DNA of 64,000 nt from Enoplolaimus lenunculus. Lineage: Eukaryota; Nematoda; Enoplea; Enoplida; Thoracostomopsidae. Position numbers and translations under genes: made by a program. Below the pieces are notes generated by a model. That model saw only the letters and a program-made list of their open reading frames with translations, ran no database searches and had not been told where the DNA came from. The DNA is taken from the NCBI GenBank assembly GCA_030248215.1, contig JASANG010001519.1:1-64000 (forward strand). The letters run 5' to 3'. Shown piece by piece: positions 33,211-45,800 of the stretch. Each line of letters opens with the position of its first letter. Positions within the stretch are counted from its first letter, which is position 1.

Positions 33211-33962
33211 TTTAGCAATGGTAAGCACTTCTGATGTGATACAGTTCAAAGTTTCTTAAAACAGTTGCAGCGTGCAGCCTAGTGTGAAGTATAAAATAGC
33301 TAACGATACCACAAGTATAAAAATGAAAATTAAAACTTGTCAAAGTATGCAAACCATACAGAGCCTCAAGTACGTACATACAACTAAAGCATTCACCTGT
33401 TGTAAACTACGACTTCAAAAACTACTTCGCAGAGCATATATGGCCACATTTTATTCGAAGATGCAAATCAACACATGATTGTTTATAAATTTTAGATATG
33501 AACATTTAAAAAAACATCGAAACGTAAACCTTATTACTCTTTAGGATAGTTGTGAATGAAAAGACATTTGAATCAAACTGTCTAGGAATAAATATATAAC
33601 GTAGATTAGAAGGTCGCGACTGTTATGATTTTCGTTCAGTATTCTAATGTTTAACATAATTTTGAACAAAAAGCAACAATTTGATAAAAGCAATATAGTA
33701 AAACATGGACAAGACTGAACAGCAGGCCGCGAACGGATATCAGATGCATCGTCGCGAAATGTTAAACGTTATCACGTAAACATTTTGGATGGTTTGATAT
33801 TTCAATGTCATTCAGTATTAGATGTGAATTAATAATCCGACTCCCGCCGCATATTACGTGGCTCCGATATTTTTGGGTATCTGCTCGTGCCCTGCTTAAC
33901 AAATACGTACACATTTATAATTATACACGGATAGAAACCACAGAAAACCGTTGCTTCCAATA
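33211..33962. other. 3' flank of the SUMO gene, no gene seen
   Basis: The downstream region for the minus-strand SUMO gene. No coding feature and no obvious poly(A) signal close to the stop. Confidence 0.3.
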
Positions 33963-36900
33963 TTATAATACGCTGTCAGATTTTTCGTGAACGGAAAGTT
34001 TACTGAGAAAGCCGCCACCTGTTTGCTGCTGATAAACTTCAATAACATCGTCGCTTTCCATTTCCAGCTAAAATGACATATAATGACACATTTTGCCTCT
34101 TAAAACTAGAAATGAGCAGGGTGCGACCGGATCGCAAAAAACCGGATACCGGAGCCGGATCCGGATAGTGATTTTTTAAAGGAACGGGATGTTAACCAGA
34201 TAGTGTGTTTTTAAAATAAATCAATTTTAGCACGTTAATGCGTCGGTAAAATTGACAACTGAAATACGTACACTGAAATAAATAGTTGCTAAAAATGTCA
34301 ATTTTTGTATTTTATCCGCCCAATACTACTGTATACATACATGTAATGGGACTGAACACATGACATCTCACAACATTATTTGCAATAATTTTAGATTTAT
34401 GAAATCTTCTCCGAAATCCGGTATTCGGTATGTTTATATCAGATACCGGAACCGGATGCGGGTTGGTTATTTGCCGGATAGTAAACCGGAGCCGGATATC
34501 CGGTCGCACCGTGGAAATGAGCAGACATTTTCGTGGTCAGTGCTTCTGTTTGAAACGAACCAGTAATCGTTGCTGCCGCACACGCTTCCGTCCACCTGCC
34601 TGCGATAATCAAGCCTTTAATTCAGGTTGGTTTCGACACGGAACACAAAAATTAATAGCTGTATTCGCATCCGAGTTTCGGCGAAATTGTTAGAGTTTAA
34701 GTCTTTGCATTTATAATAATGTAATGTACCTAGTAACCTGCCAGTTAAGCATCGTGTATTAATCAGGGTGGCAACAAAGGTTCGGATTCGGTTGTGAAAA
34801 AGCCGAATCCAACAATGTTCGGCAATGTTTTTCAATTTTAAACAATAGGTGCAAAGCGGAACCGGACTATACCGGAATCGGAACAACAAATTTGTACCGG
34901 AATCGGAACTACAAATTTTGTGACTATAAGGATAATTAGGATAAACGAGTTAATATTGATTTAGGATGTCTGTTGGCTGGCAACAATTCTAAAAAGGTCG
35001 CATGAACAAATTGGCAATTATTATTTGGCTCTAAAACTAAACTACAATCAATTATTGATAAGGCCTAAAATTAAAATGTGGGACTTGCGACACATCACTG
35101 CTTATTTCACCTTAACTCAGCCTAATTCCCAAACGGACTCAAGTGGATGCAAACAGAAACCAGAATTTAGATCCGAAAAACCTAACGGAATTCCCGTTCC
35201 GGCAAAAAACGAGTTTCCCGTGAAATGTAATATATAGTAATATATAGTTCCGGTAGGAATCCTGGTGAAAAGAAGTGCTTTGAAAATTTATAGTTCCGAA
35301 TTAAGCCCATTAGCATCCCTAACAATTAGGCGACTGCGCTTGATCTTATACTGTATGCACGTAGCGTTAACATATGTGTTATCAAATGCTACGCGCGGAC
35401 GTTGATACCGATGAAACATTTATTTTAATTTTCTTTTCGCAATATTATTGGTGAAATAACCCAGTTGGCGATAGGTATTTACGTTATCTACTGTATTTTA
35501 GGTTTTCATAATCCACGGAAACGAAAGTCAAGGTTTATATAGCACACTAATGACCGGTATTTTAACTTGCCGGATGTTTTCTAAAAACTTAACAAAATTG
35601 AAACCATCATTACTGTATTTATGCCAGCTACCATGGAACTGATTGACTTACTTTTCACAATCTTTTTTGGGTTACAATAACGCTGGAAAACCTGATAAAG
35701 CCGACCAGGAAGAATTGTTAGCTATACGTATACGTACGTTTCTGCTATCTAGTGATACATTTGAATAAATTACCTGGCTCTGGACGGCTATTTAGATTAT
35801 CTGGCCTCGCAATTTTCTGGTACCTGGTCGCACTCTGCCTATGTATATTCAGGGTACAAACTGAACTGCCGCTCCTGTAGGGAAATTTTGTATTCTTCAC
35901 TATCTGGTTCCGGTAATAAACCGGTAATTGTATTCCGGTATAATTCAGCTTCAAATTTGTACCCTGGTATACGTACTGAAAACACTACGTACCTTTTAAA
36001 TTGTATCTAATTTAAGTAAGGGTAAATTATACATAAAAAACCACGTGTCGAGTTGCACCGTAATTTCTGTTACCATCTGAATTTCTGCAAATACTCAAGC
36101 CCTACTCCTGTTCCGTCGTTGAAGGGCGCATGAGCCTTATCATTTTCGGTTTTGTGGCAAATTATGAACAATAAGTTTAAAAGTAATTAATTTAAGTCTC
36201 CAAATTTTTACTCGAATCAGCTTTTTTCACCACATGTGTTTCGTGCCTACGTTCCTCAATTTTCATGCTATAAAGTAATCCTGTTCGAAAAAACTATGAA
36301 CAAGGTCTGATCGTTAGTATAAATAGCCAACTTGACTTCACGCATATATAACATGCAATAATGCTTATGGTGCAAAATCCGAGTATAATTCTAACAAAAA
36401 TGGAACAAAAAATTTATACAGAAATAGGAATCGGAATTAAAAATTTTCAGAGCCCATACTTTTCACATACGTTACGCACTGAACAAAATTATTACGTACG
36501 AAATTAGTTTTAGCATGCGACAGTTTCGCCGTGCATGTTATATACCTTTCTGTAATAAGTCCCATGTCTTGCTTATATTATAGGGATGTGCCGATACCAA
36601 AATATTTGCCGAAGTCGATTCTCATACATTACATCATTCTGTGAAGACTTAAACCCTAACCACCGTAAACGATTATAATTTTATGAAAAAAGTTCATTTC
36701 TATTTCTATTAATTTTTCAAACACAAACTCAAGAGAGACAACAGTTTAACTCACCAGATAGGCTCATACACGCCGAGGAATGTAACTGATAACATGTCAA
36801 CTGACTGTTATATACAAACAGTATCGGCAAAGAATCCGCAAATTTTTTGCAGTTCTGATACTCACGAAAAGTGTTTATTATTATCGATACCGATACCGAT

Positions 36901-39645
36901 CAATGTGACACATATACGTAAACACAAATGTGCACTGCTGCTGAGAACACTGATATAAGCACCTGTTCTTATAAAACTTAACATAATTGCAGACAACCTT
37001 CTTACATAACTGCAATGAAAGTTTTCTCAACGATAAAAAATTTAAAGTACGATTGCGATTATATCTGCAAGCAAAATATCAAAATACGGTTTGAATTGGA
37101 ATTCTAATCGGAAGAGGAAATCCGGTACGTTTATATCAGATACCGAAACCAGGTACGGATATTGTTTTTGCCGGTTTACATATATACGCAGGATAAGGCA
37201 AAAACAGAGCTGTGTACTTACTTGCTTTGGAGTTTCCTCGTCGTTAATTCGTCTACCATCAAATAAAAATCGAAGGGAATTTACAGGAACGCCCTGAAAA
37301 CAAATAAACAGTATTCAACTAGATATATTATACCTCTCTACGAATCTACGATACACGGTTGATGGCACCAAAGAAAAACAAACCTCGAATCAGACCGAAA
37401 GAAACAGTGTTTCTATTATGCGAAAAATATTTTCGCACGGCTTGGGAAATTCCAGGGTCAGATGCCGATTTCTGTAACGGAGCATAAGTTCCGGGGAAAT
37501 CGTCGCAAGCTTAGGTCAATGTCAGCGTTCATAATACAAGCTGCATATTCGGCAATACAGTTGAAAAATGGTTAGGGATGTGCCGATACCAAAATTTTTG
37601 CCGATGCCGATTCCAGCATTGTACACCATGCTTAACAAGCCGATAGAATATACATTACATTATTATACGAAGGCTTGAACCTTAACCATCATGAACGATT
37701 ATAATTTTATAAGAACGGTTACAATTACTTTTTTCAAACGCAAACGCAAGACAGATACGTAACAATTTTCCTAAGCATACACACTGGTGTGCGCCCAGAA
37801 ATGAAACTGGTAGTATTCCAACTGATTGTTATGTGCAAAAAGTATAGGCAAAGAATCGGCATTTTTTTTGCAGTGACGATGCCGATGCCGATACTGACGA
37901 AAAGTGTTGATTATTACCGATGCCGACTAATCGGCACATCCCTAAAAATAATTGAATACGTTAGAATCAGTGTAACCAGAATTCCGGTTCCGGCATTTTT
38001 TCACCTTCCGGTTCCGGTAAATTTTGACCGGAATTGAAAATTCCGGTATTATAATTTGGTCGGTGAAAATTAAGATATTTTACTAAAAACTGACGATAAA
38101 AATTAAACAATTTCATTAGTACAGCATGCATACCTTGACAATCGCCGAAAATAAACCATCGAAGGTAGATTTCGCTTCCGTGGATTACGAAAATGTAAAA
38201 TACGGCAGATAAAGTGAATACCTATCTCCCACTAGGGTTAATTCACACCAATAACATAGTAAAAAAGAAAATTAAAATGAATTTTTCGGTGGCATGTATC
38301 TTTCATTTTCCGGTTCTGGTAAATTGTAATTCCGGTTCCGGCATTTTTTCACCTTCCGGTTCCGGTTACGACAAATTTTTACCGGAATTCGGTGGAAATT
38401 AAGATATTTTAGTAAAAAATGATAAAAATGAAACAGATTTCATTAGTATAGAAGGCAAACCTTGATAGTCGCCAAAAATAAACCATCGAAAGTGGAATAT
38501 AAAGTGAATAGCTATCTCCAACTAGGATAATTTCACCAATAATATTGCAAAAAAGGAAATTAAAATGAATTTTTCGGTGGCATGTATCTTTCATTTTGCG
38601 GTTCGGTTCCGGTTCCGTTTCCGGCAATTTTTTCAAATTCCTTGTTCCGATTCTGGTAAAATGTAATTCCGATTGCACCCTGGCCCCAGTTTGTTTAAAA
38701 ATTTACAAAGGCTGACTTACAACTCTTTCGGCATAGGATTTCTTCAGTTTACCCATTTGCGTGGTCATTTTGACACGAAAATGAATCTCGTTACTATCTT
38801 GACCAACAACTTTCAATTTGATGTATTCTCCAGTATCACCGCCGCCTTCTTTCTCCTGAAAATTTCGTATGTATACGTATATACGTACATAACATAAGCA
38901 TGCATAACTATCATGAGGCGGTGCAAAGCACTGTGTATATAAAAAGATGGCCGTGGTGCGAATCCGACTTGAGGACCTAATCCGACTTCATTGCTAGAGA
39001 TTCGAATCCTACCCTTTCATTATCCAAATTTCCGATATATCGATACACAATTCATATTGTGATTTCCGAATGAAATTTTCATATTTCACAATCTCCGGCG
39101 TTGCACAAAGATATAGAATTTTGGGTAACATAAGGGGTCATTCCATTTCTCTAATCGCTGTACATATGGTTCCAACAATAGAAACAACATTTTGCTCGAA
39201 CTGGAACAGGAATTGAATTTCTTTACAGAAACCGGAATTTGAAATAATTTTCACCACCAAATTACTGTTTGACTAGCGAAAAAATAGCTTGAATGAATTT
39301 TCAGCTCTTCATCATGAAGTTTTACATAAACACATCAGAAACAGTTATTAACAAAAACCGTCAAATGATTTAAATTTTATAAGAACGATTCATTTTAATT
39401 ATTTTTTCAAACACAAACGCAAAACAGATAACAGATTGATTCCGATTCCACAATCAATCGGAATTTCCACATTTTAATTTTAGATCTACTTGCTGTGATA
39501 CCTATAATTGGTCAAGAAACCATGAAAACAAGAATTCCTGTTGAACCCTGGTAAATAAGTACAAGATATATAGGTAAAGACATATTTAGAAGCAAAATCA
39601 TAAACCTACCAATGACTAACGACTAACCTTATTTTGATCACCCAT
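33963..39645 (-). CDS. SUMO: SUMO, small ubiquitin-like modifier precursor (4 exons)
   Basis: Exons, reading leftward: 39645-39628 (MGDQNK), 38855-38721, 37294-37223 and 34067-33963. Every intron has GT-AG borders and exons join in phase 0, giving 109 residues. [34 protein letters not shown] and [16 protein letters not shown] are diagnostic; [10 protein letters not shown] is closer to SUMO1 than to SUMO2/3. The mature protein would end at the di-glycine 92-93 after SENP cleavage. It would then be conjugated to lysines through UBA2 and UBC9. The tail after the di-glycine is 16 residues (from GFLSKL), long for an animal SUMO. No single exon exceeds 45 codons, so simple ORF scans miss it. Introns 2 and 3 are filled with MITEs, one ending 50 bp from exon 4. 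Confidence 0.95.
34117..34513. mobile_element. hAT-like MITE in SUMO intron 3 with perfect 8-bp target duplication
   Basis: Ends are CAGGGTGCGACCGGAT and ATCCGGTCGCACCGTG. GAAATGAG is directly outside both (34109-34116, 34514-34521). The length is 397 bp, identical to the copy at 21477-21873. The repeated inner unit is ACCGGATACCGG rather than ACCGGAACCGG, so it is a distinct subfamily. It lies 50 bp from the start of the last SUMO exon. Confidence 0.85.
35850..35966. mobile_element. Short CAGGGTACAAA-ended MITE
   Basis: CAGGGTACAAACTGAA at the left is inverted at the right as TTCAAATTTGTACCCTG. It is 117 bp, in SUMO intron 3. No secure target duplication. Confidence 0.55.
36581..36912. mobile_element. 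TAGGGATGTGCCGATA MITE, decayed right end
   Basis: It starts TAGGGATGTGCCGATACC and has an inner CCGATACCGATACCGATC near its far end. The right terminus is no longer a clean copy. It lies in SUMO intron 3. Confidence 0.55.
37573..37944. mobile_element. TAGGGATGTGCCGATA MITE, both ends preserved
   Basis: The left end TAGGGATGTGCCGATACC and right end ATCGGCACATCCCTA form a 15-bp inverted repeat, with GCCGATGCCGAT inner repeats at both sides. It is 372 bp, in SUMO intron 2. The Y-A-G-G-G terminus resembles hAT ends, but I found no 8-bp duplication. Confidence 0.7.
37968..38682. mobile_element. Compound CCGGAA MITE (head-to-tail dimer)
   Basis: The outer ends are CAGTGTAACCAGAATTCCGG and CCGATTGCACCCTG. 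The interior contains two successive copies of the family's inner sequence (TTAAGATATTTTA, TTGACAATCGCC, AATGAATTTTTCGGTGGCAT), joined near 38330 without intact inner termini. It lies in SUMO intron 2; its end is 38 bp from the donor side of exon 2. Confidence 0.65.
38925..39018 (+). repeat. Possible tRNA-derived SINE fragment
   Basis: A B-box-like sequence (AGATTCGAATCC near 38998) ends a stretch similar in character to the one at 24150. The A box is not clear. It lies in SUMO intron 1. Confidence 0.3.
39168..39358. repeat. Dispersed repeat related to VANGL intron 1
   Basis: GGAATTTGAAATAATTTTCA, ATTACTGTTTGACT and CATCATGAAGTTTT.ACACA occur in the same order at 7205-7330. It belongs to the dispersed family that was tandemly duplicated at 7311-7544. 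It lies in SUMO intron 1. Confidence 0.55.
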
Positions 39646-40277
39646 TGCGAAATTTTAAACTGTTTCCACAAAATAACCACCAATAGTTAAGTGTATACCA
39701 GCTAAATAATTCTTAATGCTATGCGTATAATTGCTGTACCTTTCTGGGCAAGTAAAGCTAATAAGTTTTTTATTAACAGAAATAGAATGCAGAATCTAGG
39801 ATAATTTTAATTCCGTAAACATGTTTTTGTGTGACTCAATTCCTTTAAGCAGACTCAATTCCTTTAAGCAGTGGTCATTCCCTTGCTATACCCGGTTAAT
39901 AACCAGTTCCAGTAAAAAATGCAATATCCATCTCCAGTTCCGGTATCCTGTAAATTATTATCCGGTCGCACCCTGTATGCGCACGTGTCCTAAGCTTAGT
40001 ATTACACACTGTACACGATCCGCTAATACCTAAAACTCTACCATCAACTTAACACTCCAATATTATAAGCTGGACAACTGGCAGCAAATTTTATACAACA
40101 AGGAAACACCAAAATATCAAATAAACATTGGATAGTATATCGCACGAGAACCCTCACCTAATAGAGAATAAACAACACACAAATCACATTGGTAGCCATG
40201 TATATCTACGCGGGCACACCGCAGGGACGGTATAATAATTAATTACAAGCCAAAGAATAGTTCATGACATATTAATA

Positions 40278-42580
40278 TTACTCAAAAGTTTTACAATTTT
40301 CGACAATGCCTTTCAGTGGTGTACGTGAAAAATCACACAGATATTTAAATTTACAGTGACTGTTTAGATAGCTGACTACTTTCAGGCTTACTCTGCGTTG
40401 TCCAGTAGCTATATACACCTCTAAACAAAAAGTTGAAAGCAGAACATTCAGAGCCGGCCCGTACACTTCCTGCGTCATTAATTGAAAACCTCAGCGCCAG
40501 GCGCCAATGGTCCTCATTCGTTGCTTGTGAAGGTGATCATAGACTACAACTTTTTACAAGTGGCCATACTATTGCGTGTCGCTTCCAAACTTGCACCGCT
40601 CGCAAGTTTGTATTTTACCTGTGGTTGTAATTCTTGTTTTTTCAGACATGGTCGTGAGATATTCGCACAAACGACAGATTCTAAACTAGAATTCCGTGCG
40701 GTAATTAATTGCAAAATCGTGATGTCTACTTGCACAGGCTACACAGCGTAGTTAATAGGATTTCATTTCAGGACGGTCTAATGTGTTCTGAAGGTTTTTG
40801 CGAGCAAGCGTAGAGAGCAAGCGACCTCTGACTTTTATAAGTCTAGAAAGAGACTTAACTTTTACGGGTCGAAAAGTGGCATTTTGTCAGTCGTACAGGT
40901 CACCACAAGGAACTAGTTGCTCATAATTAGCACAGATTACAGCAACTATTGATTTATTTGAAAATATGCCGAACCTTATGAATCTTACGTTTAATGTCTT
41001 TGTGAGTGAATGTAAAAATTATCCGGTCCCTTTGTTTCGACTTGGTTAATATCAAAACAGCTCTGCAACTTAAAGTTTAGAGTTCCAATTTTATCTGTGA
41101 TGCACAATGATTATACAGACACACCGACGCCATATGATAGGTCCTGCATCTTTCGAACCGGGAATGGTTTTAATTTGGCGTACGCGTTCCGCTATCAGCT
41201 CTGTGGACCTAGGTCAAGATGCCAATGTTGCTCTGAGGGGCGTCCCATTTTCCCGCGGGACAGCAACAAGCCAGCACTCTTGCCCATATATTTGTGCTGG
41301 GACGTAAAGACAGCTTCGGGCCTATGTTTTTGCAGGGTCGGACGGGATAGGCAAGACAGCTTTGACGAGGCTCTGTTTTCGCTGGGTCCTCCGTGACAGC
41401 GCCGAGCCTATTTTTTGGTGGGTCGGACGGGACAACTTCGAGCTTGCGTTCTCGGTGGGTGGGCCGGGACAGCCGGGATAGTTTCGAGGATGTGTTTTTG
41501 CTGGGTCGGGTGGGACAGTTGGGATAGCTTCGCGCATACGTAACTTGTCTATTGTGTGTGGGAGTTGGAGGGGCACAACCTATTTGAGAACACAATAAAA
41601 GACACCTTTCTGAGATAAAACTTTCCATACTCTACATAGACAACTTTTTAAATTACGTTTTCAAGGGGCTACTGCCTCCTGAACCCACAGCAACATTATG
41701 GGTCCCTAAGCAGGATGGGGGGCTACCGCCCTCCAAGTCCCCGCACTAAGCGGTTCTCACACTTAAGCTACAAAGACACTGTCCAAAAATTTTGTTCAAA
41801 CGGAGTATTGCTTTGTGTTGTGGTTTGGCGATCGACAATCCCTTATATACAAGGGCTACACGCTGTCCCGGCTGTTCAATCGACCCAGCAAAAAATAGGT
41901 TTGGAGCTGTCTTAACTGTCCCAAACTACCCAGCTAAAATATAGGCTCGAGGTTGTCCCGGTTGTCCCGACCGACCCAGCAAAAATACGGTGTTGAAGCT
42001 GTCCCGACTGTCATGGTAGACCAGGCAAAAATGCGGGCTCGACGCTGTCCCGATTATCCCAACCGATCCAGAACAATCAGGTTTGAAGCTGTCCCGACCA
42101 ACCCAGCAAAAACATTTCACTCCTGGTATATTGCTGTCTCGTGGGTAAATGGGACGCCCCTCAGAGTAACATGGGCCGGACAAGGTATATAGATGAAGCA
42201 CACTCTCTGCATTGCACCTATTAATACTATCATTTCATCTGATTTGTTAATAAGCGGCAAAATTTTTTCTAATAATTCACTGCTTTTCAAACTTAATACT
42301 TTAATACGCATATATTCAAATGGTACCAAATGCCCCGGTTCACAATCAAATTCTTTATGATCTGCTTGTTATCTTTTGTTTATAAAAATAAATTTATGCA
42401 GTAATCTACTTTACTAGTTCTTTACTGAATGCCTTTCCAAAATCATATACGTGTGCAAACAAAAAATGATTTGAATGGATGCATTGGTAAATGTATAGCT
42501 AGTATATTTGTGTAGCAAGTAATTCCAAGGCACTCAGAGTGAAACAAGGCATTGCGTAGTAGCTGCGAAGCGCACAGCAT
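40278..42580 (-). CDS. Candidate unidentified gene (4 exons, hypothetical)
   Basis: Reading leftward, a start codon at 42580 opens a frame to a GTATAT donor (42451). A second open segment runs 42361-42228 (or 42218), a third 40738-40619, and a fourth 40469-40278 with TAA. The borders are GT-AG and the phases can be made to agree, giving roughly 190 residues containing FDCEPGHLVPFEYMRIKVL and SRPCLKKQELQ. I recognise no family. Alternatives exist for the second donor and third acceptor, so this could be chance. The MITE at 41220-42177 would lie in its second intron. If real, it would start about 230 bp from VPS33A in divergent orientation. Confidence 0.27.
41220..42177. mobile_element. Long GGCC-ended element with inverted GTCCC arrays
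   Basis: The left end TGCCAATGTTGCTCTGAGGG is matched by the inverted right end (reverse complement GGCCCATGTTACTCTGAGGG), and similarity extends about 45 bp inward. The flanks GGTCAAGA and GGACAAGG match at six of eight positions. Between them lie two oppositely oriented arrays of units of about 50 bp containing GCTGTCCCGACTGTCCCAA and GACCCAGCAAAAA. The termini are those of the 356-bp element at 3657-4012. Long frames on both strands arise from the arrays and are not genes. Confidence 0.7.
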
Positions 42581-42632
42581 AGTACACTGGTGAACAACTC
42601 ATATAATAGCTGACAGAAATAGTTGAAATAGT

Positions 42633-42705
42633 GCCGCAATAGCTCAGCTGGTAAGAGCGTTGGTCTGGTTAGCCAAATGTCGCTGGTTAATATGCAGCCG
42701 TGGTC
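42633..42705 (+). repeat. tRNA-like sequence upstream of VPS33A
   Basis: GCCGCAATAGCTCAGCTGGT contains a good A box (TAGCTCAGCTGG), followed by D-arm-like TAAGAGCG. The position of the B box reads GGTTAATATGC and lacks the TTCGA core. It is likely a tRNA pseudogene or SINE head, 100 bp before the VPS33A start codon. Confidence 0.45.
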
Positions 42706-42806
42706 AATTGTTTTAACTACTTCGTGCTAACAAACATTTGCACACATTTACGGTTGGAAAGCGTTACTTATAATTTCTCAGTGTTATGTTTTCAGCGTAC
42801 TAAGCA

Positions 42807-45800
42807 ATGGTTTTTCCATTTGATAATTTTAATTTGGAAGACTGTTTGGATTTTAGTGGAATAAAATTTTTGTGCGAGCAGTCACTGTACAAAAAACTGG
42901 ATGATATCGAGGGTGAAAAAGTAAGGAAAACGAAAAGAGATTTTTAATATTTGCGTATTACGTCAATATCTCTTACAATACAAACTCAATAGGTATTTTC
43001 TGTCTCATCAATCCGGAATCTATAAATTACAAACATCTGACGCTTTTTTAAACTTATAAAGCTACACAATGAAAACATTGTGTAAATATATTTGTTTAAA
43101 TTACGGTTTACATTTCGCTCTGCAAGCCGGCAGCATTGATGCTGCTCTGATTGGGCAGCTAAAATTACTTAACTTATTTGCGGGGCTTGTTTTTATTTTG
43201 ATAAATTATTCTGGTCCCTGAACTTTCAATATTAAGTTCTTTTGGAAAGTACTTGCCATTTACAGGATTTAGTATGGGATCAGCGCCTTATGTCCCGGTT
43301 TTCATTGTTCACTGGTCAATCTGTCCTGAAAAAGGTAAGAAGAGGTGGGCTACATAGCGCAGTGGTACAGCGTTCGTCTGGTGATGTGTAGTCTGATAGT
43401 TTGAAACCTCCCTGTTAGCCTGTTTTTAAACTACTGCTAGTATTTAGTATGTCGGTATATGGGCATGGTAAGTGTATATGTTTAAAACATAATTGCCAAG
43501 CATGTGCACATATATACCGGAATATGAAGCTGTTGCAATCGATCACACGGTGTAGTTTTAGCATGCTTGACTCGAATTGAATAGAGCATTTTTAACTCTG
43601 GGCAAAACTTCGTACAGGGGTCGGGTACTCTGGAAAGTGGCAAAATATTTGTTTAGAGAACCGGTTGTTTCGTGAGAATAGTTTTAAGTTTGTAAGTTGT
43701 CATGCAACTGACCTCTCCTTTTTTCCATTTTTGTATAAGCAGGCTGTTCAACCTAAGGGCATATTTATATGTTCTACATTCGTACCAGTTATGGGCGGTA
43801 ACTACAAAACCAAATGGCTGACTGTACCCATGAAAATTCAACAAAGTTATGAAAAGTCTCGCTTAATTATGTTTTTGGCAAATTCGAAAAGTCGTTCTCG
43901 GTTACACACCGAAAATAACCTAAACAGGTGTTTTTAGTGGTGGTCTTGGTCTTGGGTTGTTTCCGACACCGCCCATTCCTGCACCATACAGTATTGTGTT
44001 CTCGGTTCATTCAATTAACGGTATTCACCAGTAAAAATGCTGCTAGATGGCATGTATTCGCTTGATGTAAAATTATAAAAGATTGTACATAGTGGCTATA
44101 TGATGGCCCCCACTTTGAAAAAAAGAAAAACATAAAGTATCAAATTGATGTGGAGACCATCGTACTTGAATAGTGCGCCCCAATAGCACTGGTTTAGGAA
44201 CACCGTGTGAGATCGATGTTTGAACTTGGGCGTTCTGGATGGTCAATTAGCAGTCCTACTTCTTCACATGTGGTATTTATTGTCATCGCAGATCAAACAG
44301 CGATGAACGCTATTATAAAATGCATGAGGGCACCTAAAGAGGTTAGTGACGGAATAGGAAAGTTTTTTGACTGCGTGTCGAAAAACTGTTGATGTTAAAT
44401 AAAACCCTGCTACGAAACAAATCATAAGAAATTAAGTAATATGCTAATTTAGTGTGATTCAGTTTTGTGTATATATACGTTTTGTCGAAATATTTACTTC
44501 TGCGATTTAAATCAAAGCGCGATGATCACCAAAGAGCGATACGTACAGTAAACGTCGGCGCAGGAATGTGTATGCGTTTGTGGAATTGTCCCTTTAGGCA
44601 ATTATGGCCTAGTTTTAAAATCTTAGCGAATTCGTTGCGAAGATATTTCAGACTGATTCAAGGCAATTTCATTTGCTGTTGGTGCCAAATACAAGTGTTA
44701 TGTGCTTAAAGCAATTAAAGGAAGCCAGAATATACGATTACTTGCAATCTGTTGCTGAAGTGTCTATTGATTTGTATTTTTTGACGCGGGACGTGATGTC
44801 AATGGAAAAGCCGGACGTTTTTAAGGTAGGCGAGCGTTTGAAAGAAACGAACGTAAGAATTGGATTGGTATTGGTAACTATGTACGTATATAACTTGTGT
44901 ACGCTGTGTGGCAAATTGGTACGTATTTGTGTATATGTTTTTTGTAACTAAAAGCAAAATGGCTTAACTGATATGGTTCATTTTCAATAAATAAGTAATG
45001 TTCTTAACCGATGTGAGCAGTTTATATGTTTATTGAGTTGTCTACTCTGAATTTTTACTATAGAGCAATCTCTGACTCTTGTAACATGACGATCCTAGTT
45101 AGCTTGAAAGCATTGCTGTCCGGTTTATCACAGTGCACCATGACTTAAAAACCAGAGGTCTAGTCTTAGCCCATTGTTAGATTTAGTAATCAATAATTTA
45201 ATTTGATTGGTTTTCTTCATTTACCAAGGAGTTGTATCTTTTTGACGATCAGTCAAGCCTTTGGTCACTTACGAATGGAATTCTGCAAATTGAGTCTCTG
45301 TTTGGAACAATACCGAATATTTTTTACAAAGGTGACTGTGCCCAGGTATGCATCGAGCATCGGAATATCATTATTGTGCTGAGAAGGGATTGGTTATTGG
45401 GGATAAAATTATTAAAGGTATATTGATGTTTATTGTGTTGTGCATGGTTCACAGCAGGTGATTCATCAGTGTTTATATTTTATTTAGCAACACAAAGAAC
45501 TATGTTTACATCAGACTTGACGCTGTAACTTTCTGTAAACTGTAAGATTATTTGTATAGGGAATTTGAAATTAAAGGTGTTTTCAATCGGCGATATGTTT
45601 TCTGTTATGACGGATGTCTTTTCTTCTGTATGTCAATGGCTACGTTTTAACAGCAGAAGGAGAAAGCCAACTATCAAACAGAAGTACTTCTGAAATATTT
45701 TCGAATTGTTGATCCAACTGTCAAATCTGGAACCTTATTAGAATGCGATACTTAGATATTTTGAAAATGAGCTTCTGTGAAGATTAACACTGCGTATTTT

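Noticed and set aside
41097..42201. Open frames up to 139 codons on both strands
   Set aside because: They lie in the GTCCC arrays of the element at 41220-42177; the translations are Pro/Thr-rich repeats without family features.
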